DNA of 64,000 nucleotides from Pontimonas salivibrio (GTDB lineage: Bacteria > Actinomycetota > Actinomycetes > Actinomycetales > Microbacteriaceae). How positions within the stretch are numbered: the first letter of the stretch is position 1; every line of letters starts with the position of its first letter. The notes under the pieces are model-generated. The model had not been told where the DNA came from and ran no database searches. It saw only the letters and a program-made list of their open reading frames with translations. The stretch is taken from positions 1,054,001 to 1,118,000 of the forward strand of contig NZ_CP026923.1 in NCBI RefSeq assembly GCF_002950575.1, given 5' to 3'. Of the stretch, positions 27,274 to 38,273 are shown piece after piece. The position numbers were made by a program, and so were the translations under genes.

Positions 27274-30200
27274 CCTGGTGGGCCTCACGCTCCGCCTGAT
27301 ACTCCTGCAAGCTTTTCACCGAGGGCACCTCAGGGCGCTGCTCCAGAGACACCACGGCGGCCCCCAATTGCCCCACAGTGGTGAATAGGGCTTTGTCCGC
27401 AGCCACGGTGGCCGTGCGAATTTCGTAGCCATCTGCTCTGGCGGAGCGACCACGCGGGGTGTTCACAATGATGTCCACCTCACCGGCAGCAATCAGATCG
27501 ACGATGCTGGGCTGGTTGTCATCGCGCGCATCCGTGTGTTTGGCAACCACTCGCGCGGGGACGCCGTATCGGGAGAGTACCTGAGCAGTACCCTCGGTGG
27601 CCCAAATGTCATAACCCAACTGTCGAAGTCGTGCGATGGGGAAAATAGCTCCACGTTTGTCACGATCAGCCACGGATACAAACACCACACCTGAGCTTGG
27701 AAGGCCACCGTAAGCGGCGTCTTGGCTTTTGGCAAACGCTAAGGGGAAGGTGCGATCTATTCCCATCACTTCGCCGGTGGAGCGCATTTCTGGTCCAAGA
27801 ATCGAATCCACAATGTCGCCCTGGGGTGTGCGGAAGCGCTTAAAGGGCAACACCGCTTCTTTGACCGAGACCGGGTGCCAGGCCGGAACATCTGACCCGT
27901 CTTGGGCGGGAAGGAGCCCCTTTGCCACCAAGTCGCGGACGCTGGAGCCCGTCATCACCAGGGCGGCAGCCCTGGCAAGGGGAATACCTAACGCCTTGGA
28001 GACAAATGGAACCGTTCGACTTGCTCGGGGGTTTGCTTCAAGGACGTAGAGAACGCCAGCGGCCACCGCAAATTGGACGTTGATCAGCCCGTGCACGCCA
28101 ATACCCTTGGCGAGCTTCAGCGTGGCTTGCCGCACCTGGTCGATGATGTCGCGACCCAAGGTGACGGGAGGCAATGTGCAGGCAGAATCTCCGGAGTGAA
28201 TCCCCGCTTCCTCAATGTGTTCCATGATCCCGCCGACATACAGCTCGGAGCCATCAAAGAGTGCATCCACATCGATTTCGATCGCATCGTCAAGGAACCG
28301 ATCCACGAGTAGCGGTGCCTCCGGTGAGACAATGGCGAATTCACCAATGCGCTGGAAGTAATCCTCCAAGCTTTCCGCGTCATAGAGGATTTCCATAGCC
28401 CGCCCACCCAACACGAAGCTGGGGCGAACCAACACCGGGTAACCAATCTCATCAGCCACCGCGATGGCGCCCTCCACGGAGTGGGCGGTGCCATTCTTGG
28501 GAGCTTGCAGGCCTGCTTGATCCAAAATGGCGGAAAATTGTCCGCGCTCTTCGGCCCGATCAATCGCTTCAGGTGGAGTGCCCAGGATGGGCACACCAGC
28601 ATCTTTTAAGCCCTGAGCAAGCCCCAGAGGAGTTTGGCCTCCCAGTTGAACAAATACCCCGCGAAGGGTCCCCGACTGGCCCTCCTGGTGAATGACCTCA
28701 AGGACGTCCTCCAGAGTGAGCGGCTCAAAATAGAGCCGATCTGCGGTGTCATAGTCGGTAGAGACCGTTTCTGGGTTGCAGTTGATCATGATGGTCTCCA
28801 CCCCCGCTTCGCGGAGGGCGAAGGTGGCGTGGACGCAGGAGTAGTCGAACTCAATACCCTGACCGATGCGGTTGGGCCCTGAGCCCAAGATGACCACCTT
28901 TTCGCGGTCGGAGGCCGCCACTTCAGACTCCAGGTCGTAGCTGGAGTAGTGATAGGGGGTGTAGGCGGGAAATTCTCCGGCGCAGGTGTCGACTGTTTTG
29001 AAGACCGGTCGAATATTCCAACCGTGGCGGAGTGTCCGGACGTCGACCTCGCCAAGGCCGCGCAGCTGACCAATTTGTGCATCTGAAAGACCGGTGTCTT
29101 TGGCCAACCTCATCACCTCTGGGGTGAACTCGGGCGCAGCCGCAATCTCGTCTGCCACTTCGTTAATGAGCGCAATTTGGTCGACAAACCACGGATCGAT
29201 TCCCGTTGCCTGGAAGACCTCCTCCACGCTCGCTCCTTGGCGCATCGCTTGTTGGACGGTCACAATCCGGCCATCTGTGGGCACGCTCGCGCGCTGCAGA
29301 AGGGTGTCTTTTATCTCTGAAAGCTCCGACCAGTGGAAAGAGCTTCCCCGCTGTTCCAAAGACCGCAGGGCCTTATTGAGTGCTTGTGCAAAGTTTCTGC
29401 CCAACGCCATCGCCTCACCCACCGATTTCATGGTGGTCGTCAGGGTCCGATCGGCCAGTGGGAACTTTTCAAACGCAAAACGAGGCACTTTGACGACCAC
29501 GTAGTCAAGGGTCGGTTCAAAAGAAGCCGGAGTCACCTTGGTGATGTCGTTGGGAATCTCATCGAGTCGATAGCCCAACGCCAGTTTCGCGGCAATTTTT
29601 GCAATCGGGAAACCTGTGGCTTTGGACGCCAACGCGCTGGAGCGTGACACTCGAGGGTTCATCTCGATAACAATCACGCGACCATTTGCCGGGTCAATCG
29701 CGAACTGGATGTTGCAACCCCCAGTGTCGACACCGACGCGACGGATGATGTCAATCCCGATATCCCTCAGGCGTTGATATTCCCGGTCGGTCAGGGTCAA
29801 CGCCGGGGCCACCGTAATCGAATCACCGGTGTGAACACCGACCGGGTCGACGTTTTCGATGGAGCAGACCACGACGGCGTTATCCGCGTGATCTCGCATC
29901 AGTTCGAGTTCGTATTCTTTCCACCCCAAAATGGACTCTTCGAGTAATACTTCGTGAGTGGGGCTTTGCTGCAAGCCGTCAGCGACCATCCGAATGAGTT
30001 CTTCTTCGGTGTGGGCAAACCCGGAGCCCGCACCACCCATGGTGAACGAGGGACGAATCACCATCGGGTATCCGAGTTCTTCCGCGTAACTCAGGGCATC
30101 GTCAACGCTTTTGGCAATTCGGGAAGCTGCGACATCCGCACCAGAGGCCAACACAATGTCTTTGAACGCTTGGCGGTCCTCGCCGCGCATGATGGCCTCA

Positions 30201-30559
30201 AAAGACGCTCCAATGAGTTCCACGTCGTGGCGGGCAAGGATTCCTTGCTCGTGGAGCGCCATGGCGGCATTGAGGGCTGTTTGTCCACCCAGTGTGGGCA
30301 AAATGGCATCAGGCTTTTCGGCGATGATGATTTGCTCAATCACTTCGGGGCTGATCGGTTCAATGTAGGTCGCGTCGGCGAAGCCCGGATCGGTCATAAT
30401 CGTCGCCGGGTTCGAGTTCACCAGCACCACCCGAACACCTTCTTCCCGCAGCACTCGGCAGGCCTGGGTGCCCGAATAGTCAAACTCGGCGGCTTGGCCG
30501 ATCACAATCGGGCCGGAACCGATGACGAGAACCGTATTGATGTCGTCACGCTTGGGCAC
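27263..30559 (-). CDS. carB: Carbamoyl-phosphate synthase large chain
   Basis: The 1098-residue protein has the duplicated ATP-grasp architecture: a first half beginning [21 protein letters not shown] and a second beginning [20 protein letters not shown], and then a C-terminal MGS-like allosteric domain. It makes carbamoyl phosphate from ammonia, bicarbonate and two ATP. The GTG start overlaps the carA stop by one base (TAGTG). Allosteric control by UMP is expected from the family. Confidence 0.98.
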   Translation of the reverse strand: MPKRDDINTVLVIGSGPIVIGQAAEFDYSGTQACRVLREEGVRVVLVNSNPATIMTDPGFADATYIEPISPEVIEQIIIAEKPDAILPTLGGQTALNAAMALHEQGILARHDVELIGASFEAIMRGEDRQAFKDIVLASGADVAASRIAKSVDDALSYAEELGYPMVIRPSFTMGGAGSGFAHTEEELIRMVADGLQQSPTHEVLLEESILGWKEYELELMRDHADNAVVVCSIENVDPVGVHTGDSITVAPALTLTDREYQRLRDIGIDIIRRVGVDTGGCNIQFAIDPANGRVIVIEMNPRVSRSSALASKATGFPIAKIAAKLALGYRLDEIPNDITKVTPASFEPTLDYVVVKVPRFAFEKFPLADRTLTTTMKSVGEAMALGRNFAQALNKALRSLEQRGSSFHWSELSEIKDTLLQRASVPTDGRIVTVQQAMRQGASVEEVFQATGIDPWFVDQIALINEVADEIAAAPEFTPEVMRLAKDTGLSDAQIGQLRGLGEVDVRTLRHGWNIRPVFKTVDTCAGEFPAYTPYHYSSYDLESEVAASDREKVVILGSGPNRIGQGIEFDYSCVHATFALREAGVETIMINCNPETVSTDYDTADRLYFEPLTLEDVLEVIHQEGQSGTLRGVFVQLGGQTPLGLAQGLKDAGVPILGTPPEAIDRAEERGQFSAILDQAGLQAPKNGTAHSVEGAIAVADEIGYPVLVRPSFVLGGRAMEILYDAESLEDYFQRIGEFAIVSPEAPLLVDRFLDDAIEIDVDALFDGSELYVGGIMEHIEEAGIHSGDSACTLPPVTLGRDIIDQVRQATLKLAKGIGVHGLINVQFAVAAGVLYVLEANPRASRTVPFVSKALGIPLARAAALVMTGSSVRDLVAKGLLPAQDGSDVPAWHPVSVKEAVLPFKRFRTPQGDIVDSILGPEMRSTGEVMGIDRTFPLAFAKSQDAAYGGLPSSGVVFVSVADRDKRGAIFPIARLRQLGYDIWATEGTAQVLSRYGVPARVVAKHTDARDDNQPSIVDLIAAGEVDIIVNTPRGRSARADGYEIRTATVAADKALFTTVGQLGAAVVSLEQRPEVPSVKSLQEYQAEREAHQDEQ

Positions 30560-31716
30560 TAGAGCCGCCCTCCTTCGCTGGGCTGAGCCAGATAGTCGGT
30601 CACCATGTCCCGGAATCGATCAAACAGGTAGGTGGAATCGTGGGGCCCAGCAGCCGCTTCAGGGTGATACTGGACCGAAAATGCGGGGATATCGAGCGCT
30701 CGTAGTCCTTCCACCACGTTGTCGTTCAAGCTGATGTGACTCACCTCGACGCGACCAAAGCCGGCCGGCGATTCGACCACTTCGTCTCGGGGTGCTTCCA
30801 CGGCGAAGCCGTGGTTTTGGGCCGTGATTTCCACAGTCCCACTGTGCTTATCCAACACGGGCTGGTTAATTCCTCGGTGTCCGTATTTGAGTTTGTAGGT
30901 ATCAAAGCCAAACGCTCGACCGAGAAGTTGATTACCAAAACAGATGCCAAAAAACGGTAACCGCTTGGAGAGGGTTTCCCGCAAAATTCCAACGTGTCGA
31001 TCGCTGGCCGACGGATCACCTGGACCGTTGGAGTAAAACACTGCGACCGGGCTGATGGCTTCGATATCCGACCACCCGGATGTCTCTGGCATGACGTGGA
31101 CTTCAAACCCTCGGGCAGCCAGGTGGTGGACAGTGGATTCCTTGATGCCCAAATCGATGACGGCAAGAGCCCCTAGGCGTGTTCCGACAGCGGGGACAAT
31201 TCGTGTGGTCTGCACAGACACTTCGGCGGAGAGGTTTTGTCCACTCATTTCGGGCTGGTTGATCACCTGGTCGAGTTGTTGTGTCGGATCAAGGCCTGCC
31301 TCGGCTCCGGAGAAAATTCCGGCTCTCATGACGCCTGCTTCTCGAAGCTGCAGGGTGATCGCGCGTGTGTCCACCCCGCTGATGCCCACCACCCCTTGTT
31401 GGGTGAGTGCATCGGGTAGCGAGATCTGACTGCGGAAATTCGACGGCCTCCTGGCAACATCCCGCACCACAAATCCCTCTACCCAGATGCGTCTGGATTC
31501 CTCATCTTCCTGGTTCATTCCGGTATTGCCGATGTGTGGAGCGGTCATCACGACGATTTGGCCCGCGTAGCTGGGGTCCGTCAGCGTTTCTTGGTAACCG
31601 GTCATGCCGGTGTTGAACACCAGCTCACCAAAGCGGCTTCCCTCAGCACCAAAACCGGTGCCTTCGTAGCGGGTGCCGTCTTCTAAGACCAATACGGCGG
31701 GGGTGTTGATGCTCAC
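30559..31716 (-). CDS. carA: Carbamoyl-phosphate synthase small chain
   Basis: The 385-residue glutaminase subunit supplies ammonia to CarB. The N-terminal CPSase domain ends near 190 and is followed by a class I amidotransferase domain: nucleophile C259 in [12 protein letters not shown] and the histidine in [11 protein letters not shown]. It overlaps the preceding membrane gene by 4 bases. Confidence 0.97.
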   Translation of the reverse strand: MSINTPAVLVLEDGTRYEGTGFGAEGSRFGELVFNTGMTGYQETLTDPSYAGQIVVMTAPHIGNTGMNQEDEESRRIWVEGFVVRDVARRPSNFRSQISLPDALTQQGVVGISGVDTRAITLQLREAGVMRAGIFSGAEAGLDPTQQLDQVINQPEMSGQNLSAEVSVQTTRIVPAVGTRLGALAVIDLGIKESTVHHLAARGFEVHVMPETSGWSDIEAISPVAVFYSNGPGDPSASDRHVGILRETLSKRLPFFGICFGNQLLGRAFGFDTYKLKYGHRGINQPVLDKHSGTVEITAQNHGFAVEAPRDEVVESPAGFGRVEVSHISLNDNVVEGLRALDIPAFSVQYHPEAAAGPHDSTYLFDRFRDMVTDYLAQPSEGGRL

Positions 31717-32216
31717 GCATCCTCCTTGGTGTCGTTGCTGAGTGCCACTTCCACTGCGCGTTGAACGTCTTCAGCTGGGAAATCCACTGAGCGAAAATAG
31801 CTATCGACTTCGCGCTCGCCCCACTGCCAGCGCACAAAGATCAAACCATCACTATCGACAACTCGGTCGATTGTCCACGTGGCGCGACCCACCGCAATCA
31901 ACTGAGCAGAGGGAATGAAAACTTCGTCTTCACCGGCGATATCCAGCCACAGGCCATCGGGGCCACTGCCCAGGTTAACCCGTGCGCGAAACGCCAAGGG
32001 ACGCCTGGCAATGCGCTCCAATGGTGCGTCCGACTGTGTCGTCGCGACATAGAGCAACGAATGAACCCGCTCGGGGCGCACAGAAACCTCTGATGACGCT
32101 AAGAGCTCTGGCAGGTCCCGGTGTCGACCCACCCGGTGGCGCCAGCCCCACCAGGCGAGCAAGAGGGCCACCACAAGAAGCGCCAACATCAGGCCGGCCG
32201 CCAATTCCCGCGTCAT
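31713..32216 (-). CDS. Membrane-anchored PH-like protein of the pyrimidine operon
   Basis: The 167-residue protein has one N-terminal membrane segment (about residues 5-24, GLMLALLVVALLLAWWGW), then a soluble beta-rich domain ending near residue 150. An equivalent membrane gene sits between pyrC and carA in mycobacteria (a probable export or membrane protein). The function is unknown. It overlaps pyrC and carA by 4 bases each, so it is firmly part of the operon, which suggests coupling of pyrimidine synthesis to the envelope, but this is speculation. Confidence 0.8.
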   Translation of the reverse strand: MTRELAAGLMLALLVVALLLAWWGWRHRVGRHRDLPELLASSEVSVRPERVHSLLYVATTQSDAPLERIARRPLAFRARVNLGSGPDGLWLDIAGEDEVFIPSAQLIAVGRATWTIDRVVDSDGLIFVRWQWGEREVDSYFRSVDFPAEDVQRAVEVALSNDTKEDA

Positions 32217-33526
32217 TTCGCTACTCCCGGGAGTTCATCCGCGGGCACAATACGTCCGTCCGCGAGGGTGTGAACCCCGCGAAAAAAGGTGTGGCGGACT
32301 TCGCCCGGCAACTGCAGGTGGCCATAAGGGTTGTTTCCTGAGCGGGTGTAGCGCATCTGAACATCCTTGAGTGCCGCCGGATCAACCAGGGTGAGGTGTG
32401 CCGGAGCACCCACTGTCAGCGGATTGTCATACCCGGCGAGACCACCAATGTGGGCGGGTGTCTGGGAGAGAACTCGAGCGACTCCGGACCAATCCAAGTG
32501 TCCAGGTTCGATCAGAGCCTTCTGGACAACGCTTAAGGCCACCTCGAGCCCCAGCATGCCAAACGCCCCTTCGTCGAAGGCGCACTCTTTGGATTCACTG
32601 GGGTGTGGTGCGTGGTCGGTCGCGACAATGTCGATCGTGCCGTCCGCCACGGCTTCGCGAAGTGCTTGGACGTCGTCATCTTGTCGAAGCGGTGGGTTGA
32701 CCTTGTAGAGCGGATTGAACGATGCGGTGAGCTCTTCGGTGAGCAACAGGTGATGCGGCGTGACTTCCGCCGTAATCCGTGCACCTTTCGCTTTTGCTTC
32801 GCGAACAATGTCCACCGAGCCTTTTGTGGAGAGGTGGCACAGGTGAAGTCTGGACCCGGTGTATTCGGCGAGGAGAATATCTCTCGCGATGATGGCTTCC
32901 TCGGCCACTGCGGGCCAACCGGCAAGACCCAACCGAGACGACAGTGCACCCTCATTAATTTGGGCGTCTTCGGTCAGCCTGGGGTCTTGAGCGTGTTGGG
33001 CAATCACACCACCGAAGGTTCCCACATATTCCAGGGCACGTCTCATCAGCAGGGAATCGGACACGCAGTGTCCATCGTCAGAAAACACTCGAACCTTCGC
33101 TGTGCCGCCCGCCATTCCAGCGATTCCGGCGAGTTCTTCACCGGCTAAGCCTTTACTGACCGCCCCAATGGGACGGACATCCACGTAGCCTGCTTCCTGC
33201 CCGAGGCGGTGGACCATATCGGTCACCCCCACCGAGTCGGCCACCGGTTGGGTGTTCGCCATCGCAAACACCGCAGTAAATCCGCCGGCTGCAGCCGCCT
33301 GCGAGCCGGAAAGAACGGTTTCGGCTTGTTCCATTCCGGGCTGGCGCAAATGAGTGTGTAAGTCGACCAGTCCGGGTAAGGCGACAAGTCCTTCCCCATC
33401 AATCAGCTGTGTGCCTCGTGCACTCGGGTCGAGATCCACCGGGTCAACAAACATGCCATCTTTGATGGCTAAATCGCTCTTTGGGCCCCCTAAGAGCGCC
33501 GCCTGCCGAATCAGTATTTCGCTCAT
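32213..33526 (-). CDS. pyrC: Dihydroorotase
   Basis: The 437-residue zinc enzyme cyclises carbamoyl aspartate. The metal motif [10 protein letters not shown], the later histidines ([16 protein letters not shown]) and the aspartate in [10 protein letters not shown] are intact, so it is an active class I enzyme and not a PyrC-like scaffold. The ATG at 33526 overlaps the pyrB stop by 4 bases; longer in-frame starts lie inside pyrB. Confidence 0.96.
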   Translation of the reverse strand: MSEILIRQAALLGGPKSDLAIKDGMFVDPVDLDPSARGTQLIDGEGLVALPGLVDLHTHLRQPGMEQAETVLSGSQAAAAGGFTAVFAMANTQPVADSVGVTDMVHRLGQEAGYVDVRPIGAVSKGLAGEELAGIAGMAGGTAKVRVFSDDGHCVSDSLLMRRALEYVGTFGGVIAQHAQDPRLTEDAQINEGALSSRLGLAGWPAVAEEAIIARDILLAEYTGSRLHLCHLSTKGSVDIVREAKAKGARITAEVTPHHLLLTEELTASFNPLYKVNPPLRQDDDVQALREAVADGTIDIVATDHAPHPSESKECAFDEGAFGMLGLEVALSVVQKALIEPGHLDWSGVARVLSQTPAHIGGLAGYDNPLTVGAPAHLTLVDPAALKDVQMRYTRSGNNPYGHLQLPGEVRHTFFRGVHTLADGRIVPADELPGVAK

Positions 33527-34470
33527 GCCGTCTGGCCTCCCCTGCTGACTTGGTAAAGGACTGCCATTCGCACCCAAACTCCATTGGTTACTTGGTCAAG
33601 AATCGTGGAGCGCGGTGAATCGGCTGCGACCGAAGAAATTTCCACACCTCGGTTCATCGGACCCGGGTGCATCACCAGAGTGTGCTCGGGTAAGGCAGCG
33701 AACCGGTCCTCACTGAGCGCAAAGTGTTTCGTGTATTCGCGAGGGCTGGGAAAATAGCTCCCCCGCATGCGCTCGCGTTGTACCCGGAGCATCATCACCG
33801 CGTCGGGTCCTGCGTTGAGCACCCGGTCAAAATCGTGATCGTAGTTGACCGGCCACGAGTCAATGCCCTTCGGTGCGAGGGTGCGCGGGGCGACGAGGGT
33901 CACTTGGGCTCCCAGCAAGTGCAACAGGTGCACGTTGGAGCGAGCGACCCGGGAATGGGCCACATCGCCCACAATCGCCACACTGACACCGTCAAGCCCC
34001 ACCCCGGCAGCGTTTTCGCCGTAAAGGCGCTCACGCAGTGTGTAGGCGTCAAGAAGCGCTTGGGTGGGGTGCTGGTGGGTTCCATCTCCCGCGTTGACTA
34101 CCGATGAGCTGAGCCAGCCGGAGTGGGCCAGTCGGTGCGCCGCACCGGAAGAAGCGTGTCGAACGACAACAACTTTGGCCCCCATCGCTTCCAGTGTTTG
34201 GGCGGTGTCTTTCAAACTTTCGCCTTTTGACAGGCTGGAGCCTTGGCCTTGAAAGGTGATCACGTCGGCGGAGAGTTTCTTAGCCGCCGCTTCAAAAGAC
34301 AGGCGAGTGCGAGTTGAATCTTCAAAAAACAGGTTCACCACTGTCACCGCCCGAAGGGCGGGGAGTTTTGGCATCTTTTGATCTGCCACGCGGGCGAATT
34401 CTTTTGCCGAATCCAGCAGGGACACCGCCTCTTCGCGGGAGAGCGTGTCGGTTCCCAGAAGGTGGTTCAT
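33523..34470 (-). CDS. pyrB: Aspartate carbamoyltransferase catalytic chain
   Basis: The 315-residue enzyme joins carbamoyl phosphate and aspartate. The carbamoyl-phosphate site [12 protein letters not shown] and the aspartate-site stretch [10 protein letters not shown] are present, along with MHPGPMNRG. No pyrI regulatory subunit is nearby. It overlaps the pyrR stop by 4 bases. Confidence 0.97.
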   Translation of the reverse strand: MNHLLGTDTLSREEAVSLLDSAKEFARVADQKMPKLPALRAVTVVNLFFEDSTRTRLSFEAAAKKLSADVITFQGQGSSLSKGESLKDTAQTLEAMGAKVVVVRHASSGAAHRLAHSGWLSSSVVNAGDGTHQHPTQALLDAYTLRERLYGENAAGVGLDGVSVAIVGDVAHSRVARSNVHLLHLLGAQVTLVAPRTLAPKGIDSWPVNYDHDFDRVLNAGPDAVMMLRVQRERMRGSYFPSPREYTKHFALSEDRFAALPEHTLVMHPGPMNRGVEISSVAADSPRSTILDQVTNGVWVRMAVLYQVSRGGQTA

Positions 34471-34997
34471 CGAATGACCTCCACGGCTTCGCGGTCATCA
34501 ACACCCAGTAACCGAACCTGAACCCGCTCCCCCAGGGCGCTCGGCAAGTTCTTTCCCACATAGTCGGCACGGATGGGCAGTTCACGGTGACCGCGGTCGA
34601 CCAAAACCGCGAGTCGCACAGCGCGGGGTCGACCTAAATCAACAAGCGCGTCGAGTGCCGAGCGGACTGTTCTGCCCGAAAAGAGCACATCGTCGACGAG
34701 CACCACGATGCGGTCGTCTAGGCCACCAGTGGGGGCGGTTGTGGGCTGTGGGACTCGAAGGGGGGCTTGGTCTAAATCATCTCGGTACATGGTGACATCC
34801 AGAACCCCAGTGGGAATATCCTCACCGGTGATATCGCCAATGTGCTCGGCGAGGCGATTCGCGAGGACCACACCGCGGGTGGGAATACCCAGAAGGACGA
34901 GAAGCGAAGAGTCCGGATTGCCTTCCACAATTTCGTGGGCCATGCGCTTAATCGTGCGCGTGATATCCGATTGGCTAAAGACGCTGTCGCTGGCCAT
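34467..34997 (-). CDS. pyrR: PyrR bifunctional regulator / uracil phosphoribosyltransferase
   Basis: The 176-residue protein has the PRPP motif [21 protein letters not shown] and the RNA-binding-type N terminus ([12 protein letters not shown]). PyrR proteins bind a hairpin in pyr mRNA when UMP is high. It is the first gene of pyrR-B-C-orf-carAB-pyrF. The strong AAGGAGGT site before the ATG directly follows a hairpin with the PyrR loop sequence, so translation control is likely. Confidence 0.96.
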   Translation of the reverse strand: MASDSVFSQSDITRTIKRMAHEIVEGNPDSSLLVLLGIPTRGVVLANRLAEHIGDITGEDIPTGVLDVTMYRDDLDQAPLRVPQPTTAPTGGLDDRIVVLVDDVLFSGRTVRSALDALVDLGRPRAVRLAVLVDRGHRELPIRADYVGKNLPSALGERVQVRLLGVDDREAVEVIR

Positions 34998-35000
34998 CGG

Positions 35001-35030
35001 TACCTCCTTCCACGCCTCTCTGGACGCTGG
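35001..35030 (-). promoter_or_regulatory. PyrR-binding RNA hairpin overlapping the pyrR ribosome-binding region
   Basis: On the minus strand CCA-G-CG-TCCAGAGAGG-CG-TGG (35030-35010) folds into a short stem with a bulged G and a loop that matches the UCCAGAGAGG core of the Bacillus PyrR-binding loops. It is followed at once by AAGGAGGTA (35009-35001) and the pyrR ATG at 34997. No terminator or antiterminator pair is present. In mycobacteria PyrR represses translation by binding such a hairpin at the ribosome-binding site; the same mechanism is inferred here. Confidence 0.8.
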
Positions 35031-35076
35031 TTAAAGTAGGACCGTCAGGAAGCGTACCAGGCTTGGCGTGGGAGAA

Positions 35077-35634
35077 CTACGCGGTGCGCCCGGTGTCGGG
35101 CGAAATGTCCTCGGGTCCTGGTGGCCCACTCTCTGATGACTCTTCCTGTGGCGCAGAATCCGAAGCTTCCGCAGCTTGTGATGCAGGCGAGCCGTGTTCA
35201 CTGAAGCCTTCGCGCCCGGCCCCACGCACCCGCTCCGCAATAGTTCCCAACACGCCCTGAATAAAGCCACGCGAATCATCTGTGCTGTATTCACTGGCGA
35301 GACCACCCGCTTCGGCAATCACCACAGCAGTCGGTGTCTCTGGCATCGCCAGCAATTCGTACACTCCGAGGCGCAAGACTGAGCGGTCCACAATCGGCAT
35401 GCGCTCCAGTGGCCAGTCCGTTGACGTGGTGGAAATGAGTTCATCAATGCGATCTCTTGCACCCATCACGCCGCGGACCAGTGTGGCCCCAAACTCAAAA
35501 GCGGGTAACTGATCAGGGTTTTTGGCAACCCGAGCGGATTCGCTCTCCAGCACGTCAAGGATTTCCACGCGGCGCAAATCCGCCGCATACAAAATATCGA
35601 GGGCGCGTTTTCGGCCCTTGTGACGCGCACTCAC
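35077..35634 (-). CDS. nusB: Transcription antitermination protein NusB
   Basis: The NusB core spans about residues 1-140 ([33 protein letters not shown], and [18 protein letters not shown]). A ~45-residue acidic, Ser/Glu/Pro-rich tail follows and is probably disordered. It acts with NusE (S10) on rRNA antitermination. Its start overlaps the efp stop by 4 bases. Confidence 0.94.
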   Translation of the reverse strand: MSARHKGRKRALDILYAADLRRVEILDVLESESARVAKNPDQLPAFEFGATLVRGVMGARDRIDELISTTSTDWPLERMPIVDRSVLRLGVYELLAMPETPTAVVIAEAGGLASEYSTDDSRGFIQGVLGTIAERVRGAGREGFSEHGSPASQAAEASDSAPQEESSESGPPGPEDISPDTGRTA

Positions 35635-36194
35635 TCGTTGATACGGCCGAGGTAGTCACCGGAGCGGGTGTCCACCTTCACTTTGGTGTTGTTTTCCAAA
35701 AACAACGGCACCTGGATCTCAAAACCCGTTTCGAGAGTGGCGGACTTTGTGCCAGCAGACGAGCGGTCCCCCTGGAGGCCAGGCTCGGTGTAGGTCACTT
35801 CGAGAACGACCGACGGAGGAAGTTCGACCGAGAGTGCCTCACCCTCGTACATGGCAATCTGCACTTCGGTGCCCTCCAACATGTAGTTGGCGGCGTCACC
35901 CACCGTCACGCCGGGGACGGTGACCTGGTCGTAGTCACTGGTATCCATGAAGACGTAGTTTTCGCCGTCCTGGTACAGGTAGCTGTAGTCGCGACGGTCA
36001 ACGGTGGCGAAATCAATTTTTGTCCCGGCGTTGAAGGTCTTGTCGACAACTTTCCCGGAGCGCACGTTGCGCAGTTTGGTGCGCACGAAAGCACCACCCT
36101 TGCCGGGCTTCACGTGTTGGAATTCGATCACCGACCACAGCTGGCCATCGAGGCTCAGCACTACGCCGTTCTTGATGTCGTTTGTCGTTGCCAT
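35631..36194 (-). CDS. efp: Translation elongation factor P
   Basis: The 187-residue protein has the three beta-barrel domains of EF-P and relieves stalling at proline runs. The loop that reaches the peptidyl-transferase centre reads KPGKGGAF, with K32 at the tip. The C-terminal stretch GDYLGRINE is standard. It lies 41 bases after aroQ. Confidence 0.97.
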   Translation of the reverse strand: MATTNDIKNGVVLSLDGQLWSVIEFQHVKPGKGGAFVRTKLRNVRSGKVVDKTFNAGTKIDFATVDRRDYSYLYQDGENYVFMDTSDYDQVTVPGVTVGDAANYMLEGTEVQIAMYEGEALSVELPPSVVLEVTYTEPGLQGDRSSAGTKSATLETGFEIQVPLFLENNTKVKVDTRSGDYLGRINE

Positions 36195-36235
36195 CTCTTC
36201 GTCGTCTCTCTTCCGTGCAGGTTGTGGTCGGGGAT

Positions 36236-36667
36236 TTAGCGTGCGGTGATGTGGGCGAGGGCGAGCCGGTAAGAATCAGCACCAAAGCCTTGAATCACGC
36301 CTGTGGCCACCGCCGAAATGACCGAGTGCGTCCGAAACTCTTCCCTCGCCGCCGGATTCGACAGGTGAACCTCGATGAGGGGCAGTCCCGCTTCAGTGAC
36401 CATCGCGCAGGCATCGCGAAGGGCATAGGAGTAGTGGCTAAACGCAGCGGGGTTCAACACCACCGGAATGGCTCCATCGATCGCTTCGTGTAGCCAGCCA
36501 ATGATTTCACCCTCGTCATTGGATTGCTTCCACTGGATATCCCATTGGGGGTGCTCGCCCTGAAGCACAGCGTGAATGTCCCCACCGGTTTGTGTCCCGT
36601 AAATTTCGGGTTGCCGCGTTCCAAGTCGGCCAAGGTTGGGGCCATTAATCACCCAAATCGACTGCAT
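36236..36667 (-). CDS. aroQ: 3-dehydroquinate dehydratase, type II
   Basis: The 143-residue flavodoxin-like enzyme removes water from 3-dehydroquinate. [18 protein letters not shown] holds the catalytic tyrosine and arginine; [12 protein letters not shown] and [14 protein letters not shown] complete the site. TAGTCT lies six bases before the ATG and overlaps the aroB stop, so this gene may start its own leaderless transcript. Confidence 0.96.
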   Translation of the reverse strand: MQSIWVINGPNLGRLGTRQPEIYGTQTGGDIHAVLQGEHPQWDIQWKQSNDEGEIIGWLHEAIDGAIPVVLNPAAFSHYSYALRDACAMVTEAGLPLIEVHLSNPAAREEFRTHSVISAVATGVIQGFGADSYRLALAHITAR

Positions 36668-36679
36668 CCCTACAGACTA
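36668..36679 (-). promoter_or_regulatory. Candidate -10 element for leaderless aroQ transcript
   Basis: TAGTCT (36679-36674), six bases (GTAGGG), then ATG. The TAG of the hexamer is also the aroB stop codon. GTAGGG is too close to serve as a normal Shine-Dalgarno site. Confidence 0.4.
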
Positions 36680-37771
36680 CTGGGCGCTGGTCGTTTGCAG
36701 CTCGTGGTAGGCGGCCACAAGCACCGATTCGTCGGGAATGGCGAGAACGCGCGCGTGACCGAGGCCATCCAAAATGACAAACCGCAGCACACCACTTCGG
36801 CTCTTTTTATCTTTCTGCATGGTTGCCAGAAGCTGTGGCCACCGATCGACGGGGTAGTCCAACGGCAAACCGAGAAGGCTCAAGACCGAGCGATGCCGGG
36901 CCACAATCTCATCGCTAAGCCCGCCCACCATTTGGGAAAGCTCCGCGGCGAAAACCATTCCGATGGAAATCGCCACACCGTGTCGCCACAGGTAGCGCTC
37001 GGCGTGTTCGATGGCGTGGCCCAAGGTGTGGCCATAGTTGAGAACCTCGCGGGCACCCACATCGGTGAAGTCGTCACTGACCACGTCCGCTTTCACCTGG
37101 ATGGCTCGAGTGATGAGCTCGCGCAGGACATCGGAGCCTGCGCGAATGGCCTCGTCGGGTTGGGCTTCAATCAGCTCCAAAATGGCGGGGTCTTTAATGA
37201 ACCCACATTTGACCACTTCGGCGAGTCCCGCCCGAATGTCGTTTTCTGGCAGGGTTTCTAACCAATCAAGGTCCACCACAACGGCGTGTGGTGCGTGAAA
37301 CGCTCCCACAAGATTCTTCCCCTCAGTGGTGTTGATTCCCGTTTTGCCGCCAATGGCGGCATCAACCATGCCCAACACCGTGGTGGGCACCTGCACAATG
37401 GGCACCCCGCGTAACCAGTTAGCGGCAATAAACCCCGCCAGGTCTGTCGTGGCCCCTCCCCCAAAACCAATAATCGCGTCGGTTCGGGAAAAGTCCAACT
37501 GACCGAGCAGGCCCCACACAAAGCTCGCCACCTCAATGCGTTTCGCCGATTCCCCTTCGGGAACCTCAGCCAATACGACTTCCTTTTGCGCCGAGAGCGC
37601 CTCGCGCAGTGCTTCTGCCCTGGCGTGCAGGATTGGAGGGTGAACGATCATGATTTTCTGGGCGTCGTGTGGCAACCATTCGGGAATCTGTTGCCGAACA
37701 CCATGGCCGATGTGCACCTGGTAGGGGTTTACCCCTGCGCTCGTGACGTCAATCACGGTTGTGTCAGTCAT
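36677..37771 (-). CDS. aroB: 3-dehydroquinate synthase
   Basis: The 364-residue NAD-dependent enzyme forms the shikimate ring from DAHP. The nucleotide motif GFGGGATTDLAGFIAA, metal ligands in GLAEVVKCG and NYGHTLGHAIEH are intact. The ATG at 37771 overlaps the aroK stop by 8 bases; the longer open frame upstream is inside aroK and not used. Confidence 0.96.
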   Translation of the reverse strand: MTDTTVIDVTSAGVNPYQVHIGHGVRQQIPEWLPHDAQKIMIVHPPILHARAEALREALSAQKEVVLAEVPEGESAKRIEVASFVWGLLGQLDFSRTDAIIGFGGGATTDLAGFIAANWLRGVPIVQVPTTVLGMVDAAIGGKTGINTTEGKNLVGAFHAPHAVVVDLDWLETLPENDIRAGLAEVVKCGFIKDPAILELIEAQPDEAIRAGSDVLRELITRAIQVKADVVSDDFTDVGAREVLNYGHTLGHAIEHAERYLWRHGVAISIGMVFAAELSQMVGGLSDEIVARHRSVLSLLGLPLDYPVDRWPQLLATMQKDKKSRSGVLRFVILDGLGHARVLAIPDESVLVAAYHELQTTSAQ

Positions 37772-38273
37772 TGGCACCTTCCAAATACTCGGCAATTTCC
37801 TCGGCAACCTCGTCGATGGGCCGGTGGGAGACATCGATTCGCCAGGTCGCGACCTCGTCGTACCAGCCCTTCCTACCGGCAACCAGTTCTTCCCACTGCG
37901 CCACCCCGCCCGAGAGTAAAGGTCTCTTGTCGTTGTGTAAACGCGGTGCGACCGCCTCGGCAGAAATCTCTAATAACACCACCGTGTGATCCGCAAGCGC
38001 TTCGCGAGTTCCCGCGGTGGTCACTGCGCCTCCGCCGAGAGAGAGGACGCCCGGCGCGTCAAGGAATTCCGCCACGACCTCCGCTTCCCTAGCCCGAAAC
38101 CAATACTCACCCTGGTCGGCAAAAATCGCGGGAATAGGCCCGTACCGGGTTTTTAAGACCGTGTCGGTATCCACAAAAGGTTCGTTCAACCGCTTCGAGA
38201 GAACTTTGCCAATCTTGGTTTTCCCCGAAGCCGGTGGTCCCACCAAGACGACTCTGGGGTGACTACTACTCAC
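37764..38273 (-). CDS. aroK: Shikimate kinase
   Basis: The 169-residue NMP-kinase-fold enzyme phosphorylates shikimate. The P-loop is [11 protein letters not shown] and the shikimate-site DTD lies in [18 protein letters not shown] is conserved. The GTG start overlaps the end of aroC by 8 bases. Confidence 0.95.
   Translation of the reverse strand: MSSSHPRVVLVGPPASGKTKIGKVLSKRLNEPFVDTDTVLKTRYGPIPAIFADQGEYWFRAREAEVVAEFLDAPGVLSLGGGAVTTAGTREALADHTVVLLEISAEAVAPRLHNDKRPLLSGGVAQWEELVAGRKGWYDEVATWRIDVSHRPIDEVAEEIAEYLEGAND

Noticed and set aside
33527-33577. Longer N terminus for dihydroorotase
   Set aside because: It would overlap pyrB by 55 bases, while the ATG at 33526 gives the usual 4-base overlap and the usual first residues.
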